Of a stretch of 64,000 nt of DNA, positions 43,078 through 51,870 are shown piece after piece. Positions within the stretch are counted from its first letter, which is position 1. Each line of letters begins with the position of its first letter. Below the pieces are notes generated by a model. The model was not told the origin of the DNA. It did no database searches and was given only the letters and a program-made list of their open reading frames with translations. A program made the position numbers and the translations under genes. Source of the DNA: Streptomyces violaceoruber (GTDB lineage: Bacteria > Actinomycetota > Actinomycetes > Streptomycetales > Streptomycetaceae); NCBI RefSeq assembly GCF_033406955.1, contig NZ_CP137734.1:6014001-6078000 (forward strand). The letters are read 5' to 3'.

Positions 43078-43944
43078 GGAGTGCTCGTCCGCGGGGAACG
43101 TGCCGCCGACGACGTCCTCGGCGTACGCCTTCGCCGCGTCGCCCATGACCTTGCGCAGGTCGGCGTACTGCTTGACGAACTTCGGCATCCGCCCGCCGGT
43201 CAGCCCGAGCATGTCGGTCCACACCAGCACCTGGGCGTCGGTGTCCGGGCCCGCGCCGATACCGACCGTCGGGATGTGCAGCGTCCGGGTCACCTCGGCG
43301 GCCAGCTCGGCCGGCACCAGCTCCAGGACGACCGCGAAGGCGCCCGCGTCCTGGACCGCCTTGGCGTCGCGCAGCAGCTGCTGGGCCGCCTCCTCGCCGC
43401 GGCCCTGCACCCGGTAGCCCATGGAGTTGACGGACTGCGGGGTGAGGCCGATGTGCGCCATCACCGGGATGCCGGACTCCACCAGCAGCTCGATCTGCCG
43501 GTGCGAGCGCTCGCCGCCCTCCAGCTTGACCGCGCCGACCCCGGCCTCCTTGACCAGCCGGGTCGCCGAGCGCAGCGCCTGCACCGGGCCCTCCTGGTAG
43601 GAGCCGAAGGGCAGGTCGCCCACGATCAGGGCGCGGCTGGTGCCCCGGACTACCGCGGCCGAGAGCATCGTCATCTCGTCCAGCGTGACGGGCACGGTGG
43701 TCTCGTAGCCGAGGTGGCAGTTGCCCGCGGAGTCGCCGACGAGCATCACCGGGATGCCGGACTCGTCGAAGACGGAGGCGGTCATCGCGTCGTACGCGGT
43801 GAGCATGGGCCACTTCTCGCCGCGCTCCTTGGCGGCGGTGATGTCCCGGACGGTGATACGGCGGTTGATCTTGCCCCCGTACAGCGCCCTGTTCCCGTCG
43901 GCGGGCTTGGGCTGCGGCGTCTGGGCAGCCGAAAGCTGCGTCAT
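43069..43944 (-). CDS. panB: 3-methyl-2-oxobutanoate hydroxymethyltransferase
   Basis: 291 residues. TIM barrel with PanB hallmarks: MLTAYDAMTASVFDESGIPVMLVGDSAG (metal Asp), LPFGSYQ, VKLEGG, MAHIGLTPQS and VLELVPAELA (catalytic Glu in the last). Makes ketopantoate, first committed step of pantothenate/CoA synthesis. N-terminal 35 residues rich in Pro/Ala are an extension common in Streptomyces. ATG at 43944; TTGCC-type RBS is weak. Monocistronic. Confidence 0.95.
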   Translation of the reverse strand: MTQLSAAQTPQPKPADGNRALYGGKINRRITVRDITAAKERGEKWPMLTAYDAMTASVFDESGIPVMLVGDSAGNCHLGYETTVPVTLDEMTMLSAAVVRGTSRALIVGDLPFGSYQEGPVQALRSATRLVKEAGVGAVKLEGGERSHRQIELLVESGIPVMAHIGLTPQSVNSMGYRVQGRGEEAAQQLLRDAKAVQDAGAFAVVLELVPAELAAEVTRTLHIPTVGIGAGPDTDAQVLVWTDMLGLTGGRMPKFVKQYADLRKVMGDAAKAYAEDVVGGTFPADEHSVH

Positions 43945-44263
43945 GGCAACGGCTCCTTCATGTCATCTCGAGGCGCCCTGACGGCGTCCCCGGATCCCTT
44001 CCATGGTGGCACTTGTCGCGCCCCGGCGGCTAGGGGACCCCCGTCACGTACCCCGTCAAGGAGCAGAGAGCGACTCATGGGGTCAAATGTGCCCGTTGTG
44101 TCACAGAGCCGCCCGTCCCGGCACAGTGCGGAACTCCGCGGGACGGCCCGTACGTCCTCGTCCCCGTACGGCCGTCCAGGGCGGCGGGATCGGAACCGAT
44201 CATCCCCTATGGTGCTGAGTCACAGGGGGCGACGGTGTGCACAGCAGGCAGTGAGGCAACGGT
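43945..44263. other. Intergenic region between panB and EEP gene
   Basis: 319 bp with no credible gene. Both divergent promoters must lie here. No strong operator dyad or iron box was noted; CCTATGGTGC (44213-44222) is a possible -10 region for the plus-strand gene. Confidence 0.4.
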
Positions 44264-45316
44264 ATGGCGCAGCAGGCGTACATGACGGAGACGGACGGCG
44301 GCGGCTCGGACCCCGAGCGCCGGGAGAACCGGATTCGGCGCCTGTTCGACCGGGCGGTCAGCGGCTGGCGCGGCGACCGGCGGATCTGGCGCCGGGGCCT
44401 GGTCACGGCGGCGGTCGCACTGCTCCTGTCGGCGGTCATGGCGGCCCACTCGCACATCCCGAACGCCATCGGCAACCTCGGCAGCCTCACCGAGACCTTC
44501 CTGCCGTGGTTCGGTCTGCTGATCCCGGTCCTGCTGGTGATCGCGCTGGTCCGCAAGTCGGCGACGGCGCTGATCGCGCTGGTGGTGCCGGTGAGCGTGT
44601 GGCTCAACCTCTTCGGCGGCCTGCTCTTCGACAAGACCGGCTCCGGCGGCGACCTCACCGTGGCCACGCACAACGTCAACGCCGACAACGCCGACCCGGC
44701 GGGCACCGCCCGTGCCGTCGCCGCCGCCGGTGCGGACGTGATGGCCCTGGAGGAACTGAAGGCGTCCGCCGTACCGACGTACGAGAAGGCGCTGGCGGCC
44801 AAGTACCCGCACCACGCGGTCGTCGGCACCGTCGGGCTGTGGAGCAAGTACCCGATCAGCGGGGTGAAGCCGGTCGACATCGAGCTGGGCTGGAAGCGCG
44901 CGATGCGCGCCACCGTCACCACGCCCTCCGGGCCGATCGCGGTGTACGTCGCCCACCTGCCCTCCGTACGGGTGAAGCTGGAGGCCGGTTTCACCGCGCG
45001 GCAGCGGGACAAGAGCGCCGACGCCCTCGGCGAGGCCATCTCCCACGAGAAGCTGCCCCGCAAGATCCTGCTGGGCGACCTCAACGGAACCATGAACGAC
45101 CGCTCGCTCACCGCGATCACCTCCCAGCTGCGCTCCCCGCAGGGCGCCGTGGGCGACGGCTTCGGCTTCAGCTGGCCGGCGTCCTTCCCGATGGCCCGCA
45201 TCGACCAGATCCTGGTCACCGGCGTGGAACCGATGACCAGCTGGACCCTCCCGGCGACCGGCAGCGACCACCTGCCGATCGCCGCGCGTGTGAAGGTCGA
45301 CACAACGGCTTCCTAG
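44264..45316 (+). CDS. Membrane-anchored endonuclease/exonuclease/phosphatase-family protein
   Basis: 350 residues. Three hydrophobic segments in residues 45-125 and then an EEP catalytic domain: THNVNADNADPAGTA (Asn of motif 1), ALEELKAS (Glu metal ligand), LLGDLNGTM (D-x-N) and TGSDHLPIAA (SDH). The domain lies outside or at the membrane face and could cleave phosphodiesters of nucleic acids, sphingolipids or inositol phosphates. No close functional analogue is certain. ATG 44264 gives an Arg-rich N-terminus. Confidence 0.87.
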   Translation: MAQQAYMTETDGGGSDPERRENRIRRLFDRAVSGWRGDRRIWRRGLVTAAVALLLSAVMAAHSHIPNAIGNLGSLTETFLPWFGLLIPVLLVIALVRKSATALIALVVPVSVWLNLFGGLLFDKTGSGGDLTVATHNVNADNADPAGTARAVAAAGADVMALEELKASAVPTYEKALAAKYPHHAVVGTVGLWSKYPISGVKPVDIELGWKRAMRATVTTPSGPIAVYVAHLPSVRVKLEAGFTARQRDKSADALGEAISHEKLPRKILLGDLNGTMNDRSLTAITSQLRSPQGAVGDGFGFSWPASFPMARIDQILVTGVEPMTSWTLPATGSDHLPIAARVKVDTTAS

Positions 45317-45350
45317 AATTCGTCTGCGGAATACCCGCCCTGAGAGTCTT

Positions 45351-45367
45351 TGTTCCGTACGGGAACA
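45351..45367. promoter_or_regulatory. Inverted repeat upstream of MFS pump
   Basis: TGTTCCGTACGGGAACA: arms TGTTCC/GGAACA around GTACG. Followed directly by TACAGT (45368-45373), a likely -10 box, so a repressor bound here would overlap the promoter. No regulator gene is adjacent. Confidence 0.55.
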
Positions 45368-45437
45368 TACAGTCGTCCCCGCCCGGCCCTCCCGGCCTCC
45401 CGTACGCAACCCCGCTCTCGAAAGGCGAGACCCCCTC

Positions 45438-46664
45438 ATGCCCCTGGCCCTGCTCGCCCTTGCCGTGGGCGCCTTCGGCATCGGTACCACCGAGTTCGTG
45501 ATGATGGGCCTGCTGCCCGACGTCGCGGACGACCTGGGCATCTCCATCCCCACCGCCGGCCACCTCGTCTCCGCCTACGCGCTCGGCGTCGTCATCGGCG
45601 CCCCGCTGCTCGCCGCGGTGACGACCCGGATGTCCCGCCGCGCCGTCCTGATCGCCCTCATGGCGCTGTTCGTGGTGGGCAACGCCCTGTCGGCCGTCGC
45701 CCCCGGCGAGATCTCCCTGCTCGCCGCCCGCTTCGTCAGCGGCCTGCCGCACGGCGCCTTCTTCGGCGTCGGCGCGGTCGTGGCCACCGGCATGGTCGCG
45801 CCGGAACGCAAGGCCCGCTCCGTCTCCCTGATGTTCCTCGGCCTCACCGTCGCCAACATCGTCGGCGTCCCGGCCGCCACCGCCATGGGCCAGCAGCTCG
45901 GCTGGCGGGCCACCTTCCTCGGCGTGAGCGCGATCGGCGTGGCGGCGATAGCGGCGCTGGCCTTCCTCATCCCGCGCGACAGCGCCCCCGCCCCCACCAC
46001 GGGCCTGCGCGGCGAACTGGCCGCCCTGCGCTCCCTGCCCGTCTGGCTGGCACTCGGGACGACGGTCGCGGGCTTCGGCGCGCTCTTCGCGGCCTACAGC
46101 TACATCACGCCGATGCTGACCGACGCCGCCGGGTTCGCCGAGAGCAGCGTGACGCTGCTGCTGGCCCTCTTCGGCGTCGGCGCCACCGCGGGCAACCTGC
46201 TGGGCGGCCGCCTGGCCGACCACTCCCTGCGCGGCACCCTCTTCGGCGGCCTCGCCTCTCTCGTCGTGGTCCTGGCGCTGTTCCCCCTCCTCATGCGTAC
46301 GCCGGTCACGGCGGCCGCGTCGGTGGCCCTGCTCGGCATGGCCGCCTTCGTCACCGGCTCGCCCCTCCAGCTCATGGTCATGGAGAAGGCCGCCGCGGCC
46401 CCCTCCCTGGCCTCCTCCGCCAACCAGGCCGCCTTCAACCTCGCCAACGCGGGCGGCGCCTGGATCGGCGGCCTGGCCCTGGCCGCCGGATTCGGGGCCA
46501 CCTCCCCGGCGACGGCGGGCGCGGCCCTGGCGGTCCTCGGCCTCGCGGTCGCGGCCACGGCGTGGACGGTGGACCGGCGTCGCGCGGTCCTCGCCCCGGT
46601 TCCCGGGCGCGAGCGGGTGGTCGCGGGGCACGTGCCGGAGCCGGTGGAGGCGGTACGGCGGTGA
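45438..46664 (+). CDS. MFS efflux pump of the Cml/AraJ (DHA1) group
   Basis: 408 residues, 12 hydrophobic segments. TM1 GAFGIGTTEFVMMGLLPDVADDLGISIPTAGHLVSAYALGVVIGAPLLA is the hallmark of the Cmx/CmlR/AraJ group, which exports chloramphenicol or arabinose-like compounds. GAFFGVGAVVA and motif C follow. Substrate not determinable. AAAGGCGAG-type RBS before ATG 45438. Convergent with the FtsX gene 55 bp away. Confidence 0.9.
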   Translation: MPLALLALAVGAFGIGTTEFVMMGLLPDVADDLGISIPTAGHLVSAYALGVVIGAPLLAAVTTRMSRRAVLIALMALFVVGNALSAVAPGEISLLAARFVSGLPHGAFFGVGAVVATGMVAPERKARSVSLMFLGLTVANIVGVPAATAMGQQLGWRATFLGVSAIGVAAIAALAFLIPRDSAPAPTTGLRGELAALRSLPVWLALGTTVAGFGALFAAYSYITPMLTDAAGFAESSVTLLLALFGVGATAGNLLGGRLADHSLRGTLFGGLASLVVVLALFPLLMRTPVTAAASVALLGMAAFVTGSPLQLMVMEKAAAAPSLASSANQAAFNLANAGGAWIGGLALAAGFGATSPATAGAALAVLGLAVAATAWTVDRRRAVLAPVPGRERVVAGHVPEPVEAVRR

Positions 46665-46718
46665 CCGGGGCGCGGCGGTGGGCCGGTGCCCGGCGTCTCC
46701 GCGCATCCGGCCGACGGC

Positions 46719-49196
46719 TCAGGCGGCGCGACGCCGCAGCGCGGACGCCACCGGTACCACCGTGCCGAGTACCGCCAGCAAGGCCGAGGCGGCCGTGACC
46801 GCGCCGACCGCCGCCCACGGAACGACGATGGGCGCCGTGCCGAAGAGTTGGTGGAGGGCGGCGCCGAGGCCGAGGATGTTCACCCCGGCGGCGAGCAGTG
46901 CCAGGGTCACCCCGACCGCCGTGACCAGCAGCGCCTCGGCGACGAAGAAGTGCAGGACCTGGCGCGGTGTGGCCCCGGCCAGGCCGAGGACGGTCACGTC
47001 GCGGCGCCGGTCCGCGGTCGCCATCAGCAGGGTGTTCAGGATCGCCACGAAGCAGAACAGCACGACGATCACGGCGGTGGACCGCTGCCGGGTCTCGGTG
47101 AGCCGGCGCGCCTGCGCGGCCTCGGCGGCGACCAGTCCGTCCCGGGTGGTGAGCCGCGCCCCGCTGTCCGTGAGCACCGCCCGTACGCGCGCCAGGGCCG
47201 CTGGACGGTCCGTCCCCGGGGCCAGGGACAGCGCGGCGCGGCGGACCAGGCCGTCGCGGGCGAACGGGCCCGTCCCGGCGAAGCGTTCCGGAAGGTACGC
47301 CACGTCCTCGCCGGGCAGCGCCGCGTAGACGGCGGCCACCCGCAGGGTGACCTCGCGGCCGTCCGCGAGCCTCGTACGCACCCGGTCGCCGACCTCCATT
47401 CCCCACCGCTGGGCAACGGCCATGCTCCGCTCGTCCAGATCGTCCAGCGACCCTTGCACGACCTCGAGGCGGGACGACCGGCGCAGGGCCTCGGGGTCCA
47501 CCGCGAGCCCGTCGTTCTCCGCCAGCCGCCCGTCCCCGTCGGGGAAGTAGACGGTGGTCAGCACGGGCGCGGCCACCCGCACGCCCGTCACCCGGGCCAC
47601 CCGCTCCGCCACCCGCGGGCTGAACCCGGGTGCCCCGCCCTCCGGCACGACGGCGTACGGCGACCCGACCCCCGCCCGGAACCCCGCGTCCCGGGCGGCC
47701 CCCAGCGAGTCGGTGGCCGTGAGCAGGGACAGGGCGAGCCCGACCGTCAGCAGCACCGGCGCCGCGGTGGCCGCCGTACGCCGGCGCGAGGTGAGCGCGC
47801 TCTGCCGCACGAGGAGGGCGGCCGGGCCGCGCAGCCGCCGCAACGGCCGCGTCAGCACCCGGACGACGGGGCCCACGAGCAGCGGTGCCAGCGCGGCGAT
47901 CGCGACGACGGGCACCAGCAGCGAGACCACGTACGCGGTGGGGGAGAGGACCGTCCGGGGCGCGGCGAGCCCGATCCAGCACGCCGTCCCCGCCCCGCCG
48001 GCCAGCCCCACGAGGCCGAGGGCGGCCCGGCCGGACGGCACCGCCGTGTCCTCGGCCGTACCCTCCCGCAGCGCCTCCACCGGCCGCACCCGGGAGGCCC
48101 GGCGCGCGGCGGCCACCGCACCGCACAGGGCCACGAGCAGCCCCGTCAGGACGGCGGCCCCGAGCGGCGCGAGCACTCCCGGGCGCGCGGAGATCTCCAC
48201 CGCGAACCAGGGCGGTGCGATGTCCATCGCGATGAGCAGGCCGGTCAGCGGCCGGGTGCCCAGCAGTCCCAACGCCCCGCCGAGCGCTGACGCGAGGCAG
48301 CCCACCAGCAGGGCCTCGGCGCGGACCATACGGCGCACCTGCCGTCCGGTGGCGCCCACGGTCCGCAGGAGGGCGATCTCCCGGCGCCGCTGCACCACCG
48401 CGAAGGCGAACGTGGAGGCCACCACGAACACGGCCGTGGTACCGGCGACCGCGGCCATCACCGGCAGCAGGGTGAGGGTGTTGTCCAGGGCCTCCCGGTC
48501 GTCGGCGGCGTCCGCGTCGGCGCGGTGCCGGTCGGCCCCGGTGAGCACCTCGGCCGTGTCCGGGACCAGCGCGCGCACCCGTTCCACCGGCCCCAGCGCG
48601 ACCAGGGCGTCGACGCGGGGCGACAGCCGCTCCGCCTCCGCCGCGCTGAAGAAGACGGCGTCCTCCCAGCCGACCGGCGTCACCGTGCCGACGACGGTGT
48701 AGCGCCCCGGCCCGTCGGCCGTCAGCACGGTCACCGACTCCCCGGTGCGCGCTCGGCCGGAGGGGACGACGATCTCGTTCCCCGCGCGCGGCGCCCGCCC
48801 GTGCCGCAGCGCGTACCCGCCGAACTGGGCCACCGGCCACGGGTGGCCGACCTGCTTCTTCGTTCCGCCGTCCGCGAGCTGCGCGTAGAAGGCCCGGTCG
48901 ACCACCGTGGTACCCGTCGCGGACACGTCCCTTATCAACCGCGAGGACAGTCCGCGGGCGGCGGCGGGCGACCGTACGCCCAGATCGTGCTGTGCGGAGT
49001 CCCAGTGCGGATCGGCGGGCAGGACGACGGCGGGCGCGTGGGCGAACCGGTGCGGGGGCCGCTGCGCGGGCTCCGCCGCCGACATCAGTACGACACCGAG
49101 AGCGGTCAAATGCGCCACCGCGAGGACGAGCGCGACGACCGTCCCGAGGAACGACACCCAGCGGAGCCGAAGCGTGCCCAGCGCGATCCTCAGCAC
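46719..49196 (-). CDS. FtsX/MacB-type ABC transporter permease
   Basis: 825 residues. Two FtsX domains with the usual layout: TM helix near the N-terminus (10-35), large extracytoplasmic loop, TM triplet (255-390; VAGTTAVFVVASTFAFAVVQRRREIALLRTVGATGRQVRRM), a second loop, and a C-terminal TM triplet (ADRRRDVTVLGLAGATPRQVLHFF). Mechanotransmission exporter of antimicrobials or lipoproteins. GTG at 49196 overlaps the end of the ATPase gene by 7 bp. Probably repressed by the divergent TetR protein. Confidence 0.92.
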   Translation of the reverse strand: MLRIALGTLRLRWVSFLGTVVALVLAVAHLTALGVVLMSAAEPAQRPPHRFAHAPAVVLPADPHWDSAQHDLGVRSPAAARGLSSRLIRDVSATGTTVVDRAFYAQLADGGTKKQVGHPWPVAQFGGYALRHGRAPRAGNEIVVPSGRARTGESVTVLTADGPGRYTVVGTVTPVGWEDAVFFSAAEAERLSPRVDALVALGPVERVRALVPDTAEVLTGADRHRADADAADDREALDNTLTLLPVMAAVAGTTAVFVVASTFAFAVVQRRREIALLRTVGATGRQVRRMVRAEALLVGCLASALGGALGLLGTRPLTGLLIAMDIAPPWFAVEISARPGVLAPLGAAVLTGLLVALCGAVAAARRASRVRPVEALREGTAEDTAVPSGRAALGLVGLAGGAGTACWIGLAAPRTVLSPTAYVVSLLVPVVAIAALAPLLVGPVVRVLTRPLRRLRGPAALLVRQSALTSRRRTAATAAPVLLTVGLALSLLTATDSLGAARDAGFRAGVGSPYAVVPEGGAPGFSPRVAERVARVTGVRVAAPVLTTVYFPDGDGRLAENDGLAVDPEALRRSSRLEVVQGSLDDLDERSMAVAQRWGMEVGDRVRTRLADGREVTLRVAAVYAALPGEDVAYLPERFAGTGPFARDGLVRRAALSLAPGTDRPAALARVRAVLTDSGARLTTRDGLVAAEAAQARRLTETRQRSTAVIVVLFCFVAILNTLLMATADRRRDVTVLGLAGATPRQVLHFFVAEALLVTAVGVTLALLAAGVNILGLGAALHQLFGTAPIVVPWAAVGAVTAASALLAVLGTVVPVASALRRRAA

Positions 49197-49966
49197 GGGG
49201 CACCCGCCGTCTCCTCCGCCGCGGGGCGGCCCAGCGCCGTCATCCGCTCGGCGACCGCTTCCGCGGTGGGCGAGCGCAGCTCTCCCGCGAGGAGCCCGTC
49301 GGCGAGGAAGACCACGCGGTCGGCGAACGCGGCGACCTGCGGATCATGCGTGACCATCACGACGGTCCCCGCCTCCCGTTCACCGGGGGAGTGCACCAGA
49401 TCCCGCAGGACACGCAGCAGTTCGTGCCCCGTCGTCAGGTCGAGCGCCCCGGTCGGCTCGTCGGCGAAGAGGACGGCAGGGCGGGTCACCAACGCCCGGG
49501 CGACGGCCACTCGCTGCTGCTGGCCCCCGGAGAGGTGATGCGGACGGCTCCCGGCCCGGTCGCCGAGCCCCACCTGCTCCAGCGCCCGCCGCACCTCCCC
49601 GCGCGCCGGGCGCCGCCCGGCGAGCCGCAGGGGCAGCGCCACGTTCTGCTCGGCGGTGAGGGAGGGCAGCAGGTTGTACGCCTGGAAGACGAACCCGGTG
49701 GCGGTCCGGCGGAACCGGGTCCGTTGGGTCTCGCTCAGCGAGGTCAGGTCCGTCCCGTCCAGCAGGACGCGTCCGGAACTGGGCCCGTCGAGCCCGGCGG
49801 CACACTGCAGCAGGGTCGACTTGCCGGACCCCGAGGGCCCCATCACGGCGGTGAAACACCCCCGCTCGAACCCCAGGTCGACCGGCCCGAGCACGGTCGC
49901 CTCCGTCCGCCCCGATCCGTACCGCTTGGTCAGCGCCTCGAGCCGCACCGCGTCGTCGTCCCTCAT
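49190..49966 (-). CDS. LolD/MacB-type ABC transporter ATP-binding protein
   Basis: 258 residues: Walker A GPSGSGKSTLL, VFQAYNLLPSLTAEQNV (LolD-type Q-loop), LSGGQQQRVAVARAL, VLFADEPTGALD, VVMVTHDPQVA. Energises the FtsX-type permease. ATG 49966 chosen with GGGGAG upstream; an in-frame ATG 27 bp upstream lies within the operator region. Divergent from a TetR gene; the intergenic region has two operator palindromes. Confidence 0.92.
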   Translation of the reverse strand: MRDDDAVRLEALTKRYGSGRTEATVLGPVDLGFERGCFTAVMGPSGSGKSTLLQCAAGLDGPSSGRVLLDGTDLTSLSETQRTRFRRTATGFVFQAYNLLPSLTAEQNVALPLRLAGRRPARGEVRRALEQVGLGDRAGSRPHHLSGGQQQRVAVARALVTRPAVLFADEPTGALDLTTGHELLRVLRDLVHSPGEREAGTVVMVTHDPQVAAFADRVVFLADGLLAGELRSPTAEAVAERMTALGRPAAEETAGAPC

Positions 49967-49993
49967 CCCGCCCGCTCCCCCTCGATCGCCCAT

Positions 49994-50012
49994 ATGTGGA
50001 CGCCGTCCACAT
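49994..50012. promoter_or_regulatory. TetR operator 1
   Basis: Palindrome ATGTGGACGCCGTCCACAT (19 bp, one arm perfect, centre GCC/GGC). It covers the expected -35 zone of the tetR promoter and the start region of the ABC genes. Confidence 0.85.
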
Positions 50013-50039
50013 CCTCGACGCGTCGTAGACTAGCCGCCG

Positions 50040-50058
50040 ATGTGAACGCCGTCCACAT
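50040..50058. promoter_or_regulatory. TetR operator 2
   Basis: ATGTGAACGCCGTCCACAT, differing from operator 1 at a single base, centre-to-centre 46 bp away. Between them TAGACT (50026-50031) is the probable tetR -10 box, so operator 2 sits on the transcription start. Confidence 0.85.
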
Positions 50059-50094
50059 CGCGGGGGCGGGAGGACTGCGGAGAGAGGAGCACGG

Positions 50095-50709
50095 ATGGCG
50101 CCACGGGACACCTACCGGCACGGCGACCTGCGCAACGCGCTCATCGCGGCCGGTGTCGAACTGGCCCGCGAGGGCGGCCCGGACGCGGTGGTCCTGCGCG
50201 AGGCGACCCGGCGGGTGGGCGTCGCCCCGAACGCGGCCTACCGCCACTTCGCCGACCGCCGGGCCCTGCTGGCCGCGGTCTCGCAGGCGGGCCTGGCGGA
50301 ACTGGCCCGCACGATGGAACGCGAGTTGGTGACAGGCTCTCCGGCCCGCGCCCGCCTGCGCGCCCTGACCCGCGGCTACCTCGCCTTCGCCCAGGCCGAA
50401 ACGGGCCTGTTCCGCGCCGCGTTCGCGACCACCGGCATGGCCGACACCGACACGGAGGAAGCGGCCGGGGCCGAGGGCCGGACCGCCTACCGCCTCCTCA
50501 CCGAGGCCCTGGACGATCTCGCCGCCGCGGGCGCCCTGCCCCCCGAACACCGCCCGGACGCTGAGTACTTCGTCTGGTCCACCGTCCACGGCATGGCCGT
50601 ACTCCTCACCGACGGGCCCCTGCGCGGCCTGCGTCCGCCGCAGGCGGAGGAGGCGGAGCGCAGGGTGACGGATGCGGTGGAGCGGGGACTGTGCGGCACG
50701 TCCGGGTGA
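50095..50709 (+). CDS. TetR family repressor of the ABC exporter
   Basis: 204 residues with TetR_N at 8-55 (NALIAAGVELAREGGPDAVVLREATRRVGVAPNAAYRHFADR) and a TetR_C ligand domain (WHG-like, about 85-190). Divergent to the ABC genes and flanked by two palindromes, so it should repress both itself and the exporter until a ligand (perhaps the transported compound) binds. AGAGAGGAG RBS before ATG 50095. Its last 14 bases lie in the DNA that is homologous upstream of the two XRE genes. Confidence 0.92.
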   Translation: MAPRDTYRHGDLRNALIAAGVELAREGGPDAVVLREATRRVGVAPNAAYRHFADRRALLAAVSQAGLAELARTMERELVTGSPARARLRALTRGYLAFAQAETGLFRAAFATTGMADTDTEEAAGAEGRTAYRLLTEALDDLAAAGALPPEHRPDAEYFVWSTVHGMAVLLTDGPLRGLRPPQAEEAERRVTDAVERGLCGTSG

Positions 50710-50797
50710 CAGAGTGGCCGCATTCCGTCACTCGGCGTAGTCCGCCCGTCTATCTTGTCGTACGTCGCGATAGGACGCGTACGGCGGAGGGGTGCGG
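50696..50797 (+). repeat. Upstream homology block, copy 1
   Basis: Begins GCACGTCCGGGTGACA and is alignable without gaps to 55095-55196 all the way to the ATG of the XRE gene (offset 4399 in both places). It must include the promoter. Diverged in the middle, nearly identical at both ends. Confidence 0.85.
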
Positions 50798-51652
50798 ATG
50801 TCGGTGAACGGCGAGGCGGACGAGCCGGGTTGGGAGGTCGACCCGGACGACGAGTGGGGTGTGGCCGTCCTCACCACGGTGGGGAGGCAGCTGAAGCTGC
50901 GCCGCGAGGCGGTGGGGATGCGGGCGGGCGACTTCGGGGTGGCGGTCGGTTACGGCGAGGATCTCGTCTACAAGGTCGAGGGCGGGAAGCGGATCCCCCG
51001 GCGGGAGTACCTGGAGAAGGCGGACCAGGTCCTCGACGCGGGCGGTCTCATCGCTGCGGCTTGGGAGGACGTGAAGAGGGTCCGGTATCCCAAGCAGGTG
51101 CGGGAACTCGCCAAGCTGGAGGCGACAGCGGTGGAGGTCTCGTTGTACGCCAACCACAACATCCACGGGCTGTTGCAGACCGAGGAACACATGCGCTCGC
51201 TCTTCGACACGTGGCTGCCCGCGTACACCGAGGAAGAGACCGAGAGCATGGTTGCGGCACGACTGGCACGCCGGTCGGTGTTCGAGCGGTCCCCGGCGCC
51301 GACCCTCAGTTTTGTCCAGGAGGAGGCGACGCTTCGCCGGCCGGTAGGGGGCAGAATGGCGTGGCGTGGGCAGCTCGAACGACTGCTTGAGCTGGGCGAG
51401 TTGCGAAGCGTCTCGATTCAGGTGATGCCGACCGACTGCGAGGAGCACTTCGGCACGGGCGGCCTGATCGAGGTCCTGAAGTTTCCGGACGGTACGGCGG
51501 TGGGGCGCTCCGAAGGGGCGTTCAACGGGCGGCCGGTGTCCGACCCGAAGCAGCTCCGGATCCTTGAGCTGCGCTATGGCATGATCCGGGCCCAGGCTCT
51601 CACGCCCCGAGAGTCGCGGGCCGTCATCGAGCAGATGCTTGGAGAGTCATGA
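50798..51652 (+). CDS. XRE-family regulator with DUF5753 domain (copy 1)
   Basis: 284 residues. HTH_31/XRE domain (about 27-85: VGRQLKLRREAVGMRAGDFGVAVGYGEDLVYKVEGGKRIPRREYLEKAD) and a DUF5753 sensor/effector domain (105-284) ending in LRILELRYGMIRAQALTPRES. Proteins of this type pair with DUF397 partners (WhiJ/BldB-like regulation, Scr1-like antitoxin) in Streptomyces. Its first 108 residues differ from the copy at 55197 by only six residues, while the rest is clearly diverged. ATG 50798 has GGAGG 7 bases upstream; GTG 50792 is possible. ATGA overlap with the DUF397 gene. Confidence 0.9.
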   Translation: MSVNGEADEPGWEVDPDDEWGVAVLTTVGRQLKLRREAVGMRAGDFGVAVGYGEDLVYKVEGGKRIPRREYLEKADQVLDAGGLIAAAWEDVKRVRYPKQVRELAKLEATAVEVSLYANHNIHGLLQTEEHMRSLFDTWLPAYTEEETESMVAARLARRSVFERSPAPTLSFVQEEATLRRPVGGRMAWRGQLERLLELGELRSVSIQVMPTDCEEHFGTGGLIEVLKFPDGTAVGRSEGAFNGRPVSDPKQLRILELRYGMIRAQALTPRESRAVIEQMLGES

Positions 51653-51870
51653 ACAGCGTCACCTCAGCCTCGGAAGCCCCCGGTCCCGTCTGGTTCAAGA
51701 GCAGCTACAGCAGCAGCGGAGACGGCAACGACTGCGTCGAGGTCGCGATAACCCCCGCCACCATCCACATCCGCGACTCCAAGCGCCCCGACGGCCCCCG
51801 CCTCGCCGTCGAATCGGCGACGTGGACGACGTTCGTGGCCTGGCCGGGCGCGCTCAGTCCTCGGGTTTGA
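51649..51870 (+). CDS. DUF397 protein (copy 1)
   Basis: 73 residues. Typical DUF397 pattern: WFKSSYSSSGDGNDCVEVA, HIRDSKRPDGPRLAV, W-T-T-F-V. The Trp, Cys and SKRPDGP are invariant in the family. DUF397 proteins (BldB-related genes stand near) act as partners of DUF5753 regulators, perhaps as toxin- or co-repressor-like subunits. ATG overlaps the XRE stop (ATGA). The tail (GALSPRV) replaces the usual FVAG ending and overlaps the convergent membrane-protein gene by 17 bp. Confidence 0.9.
   Translation: MNSVTSASEAPGPVWFKSSYSSSGDGNDCVEVAITPATIHIRDSKRPDGPRLAVESATWTTFVAWPGALSPRV

Noticed and set aside
46435..49203. 922-codon frame on the same strand as the FtsX gene
   Set aside because: Runs in another frame over the FtsX gene and gives Arg/Gly/Ala-rich nonsense.
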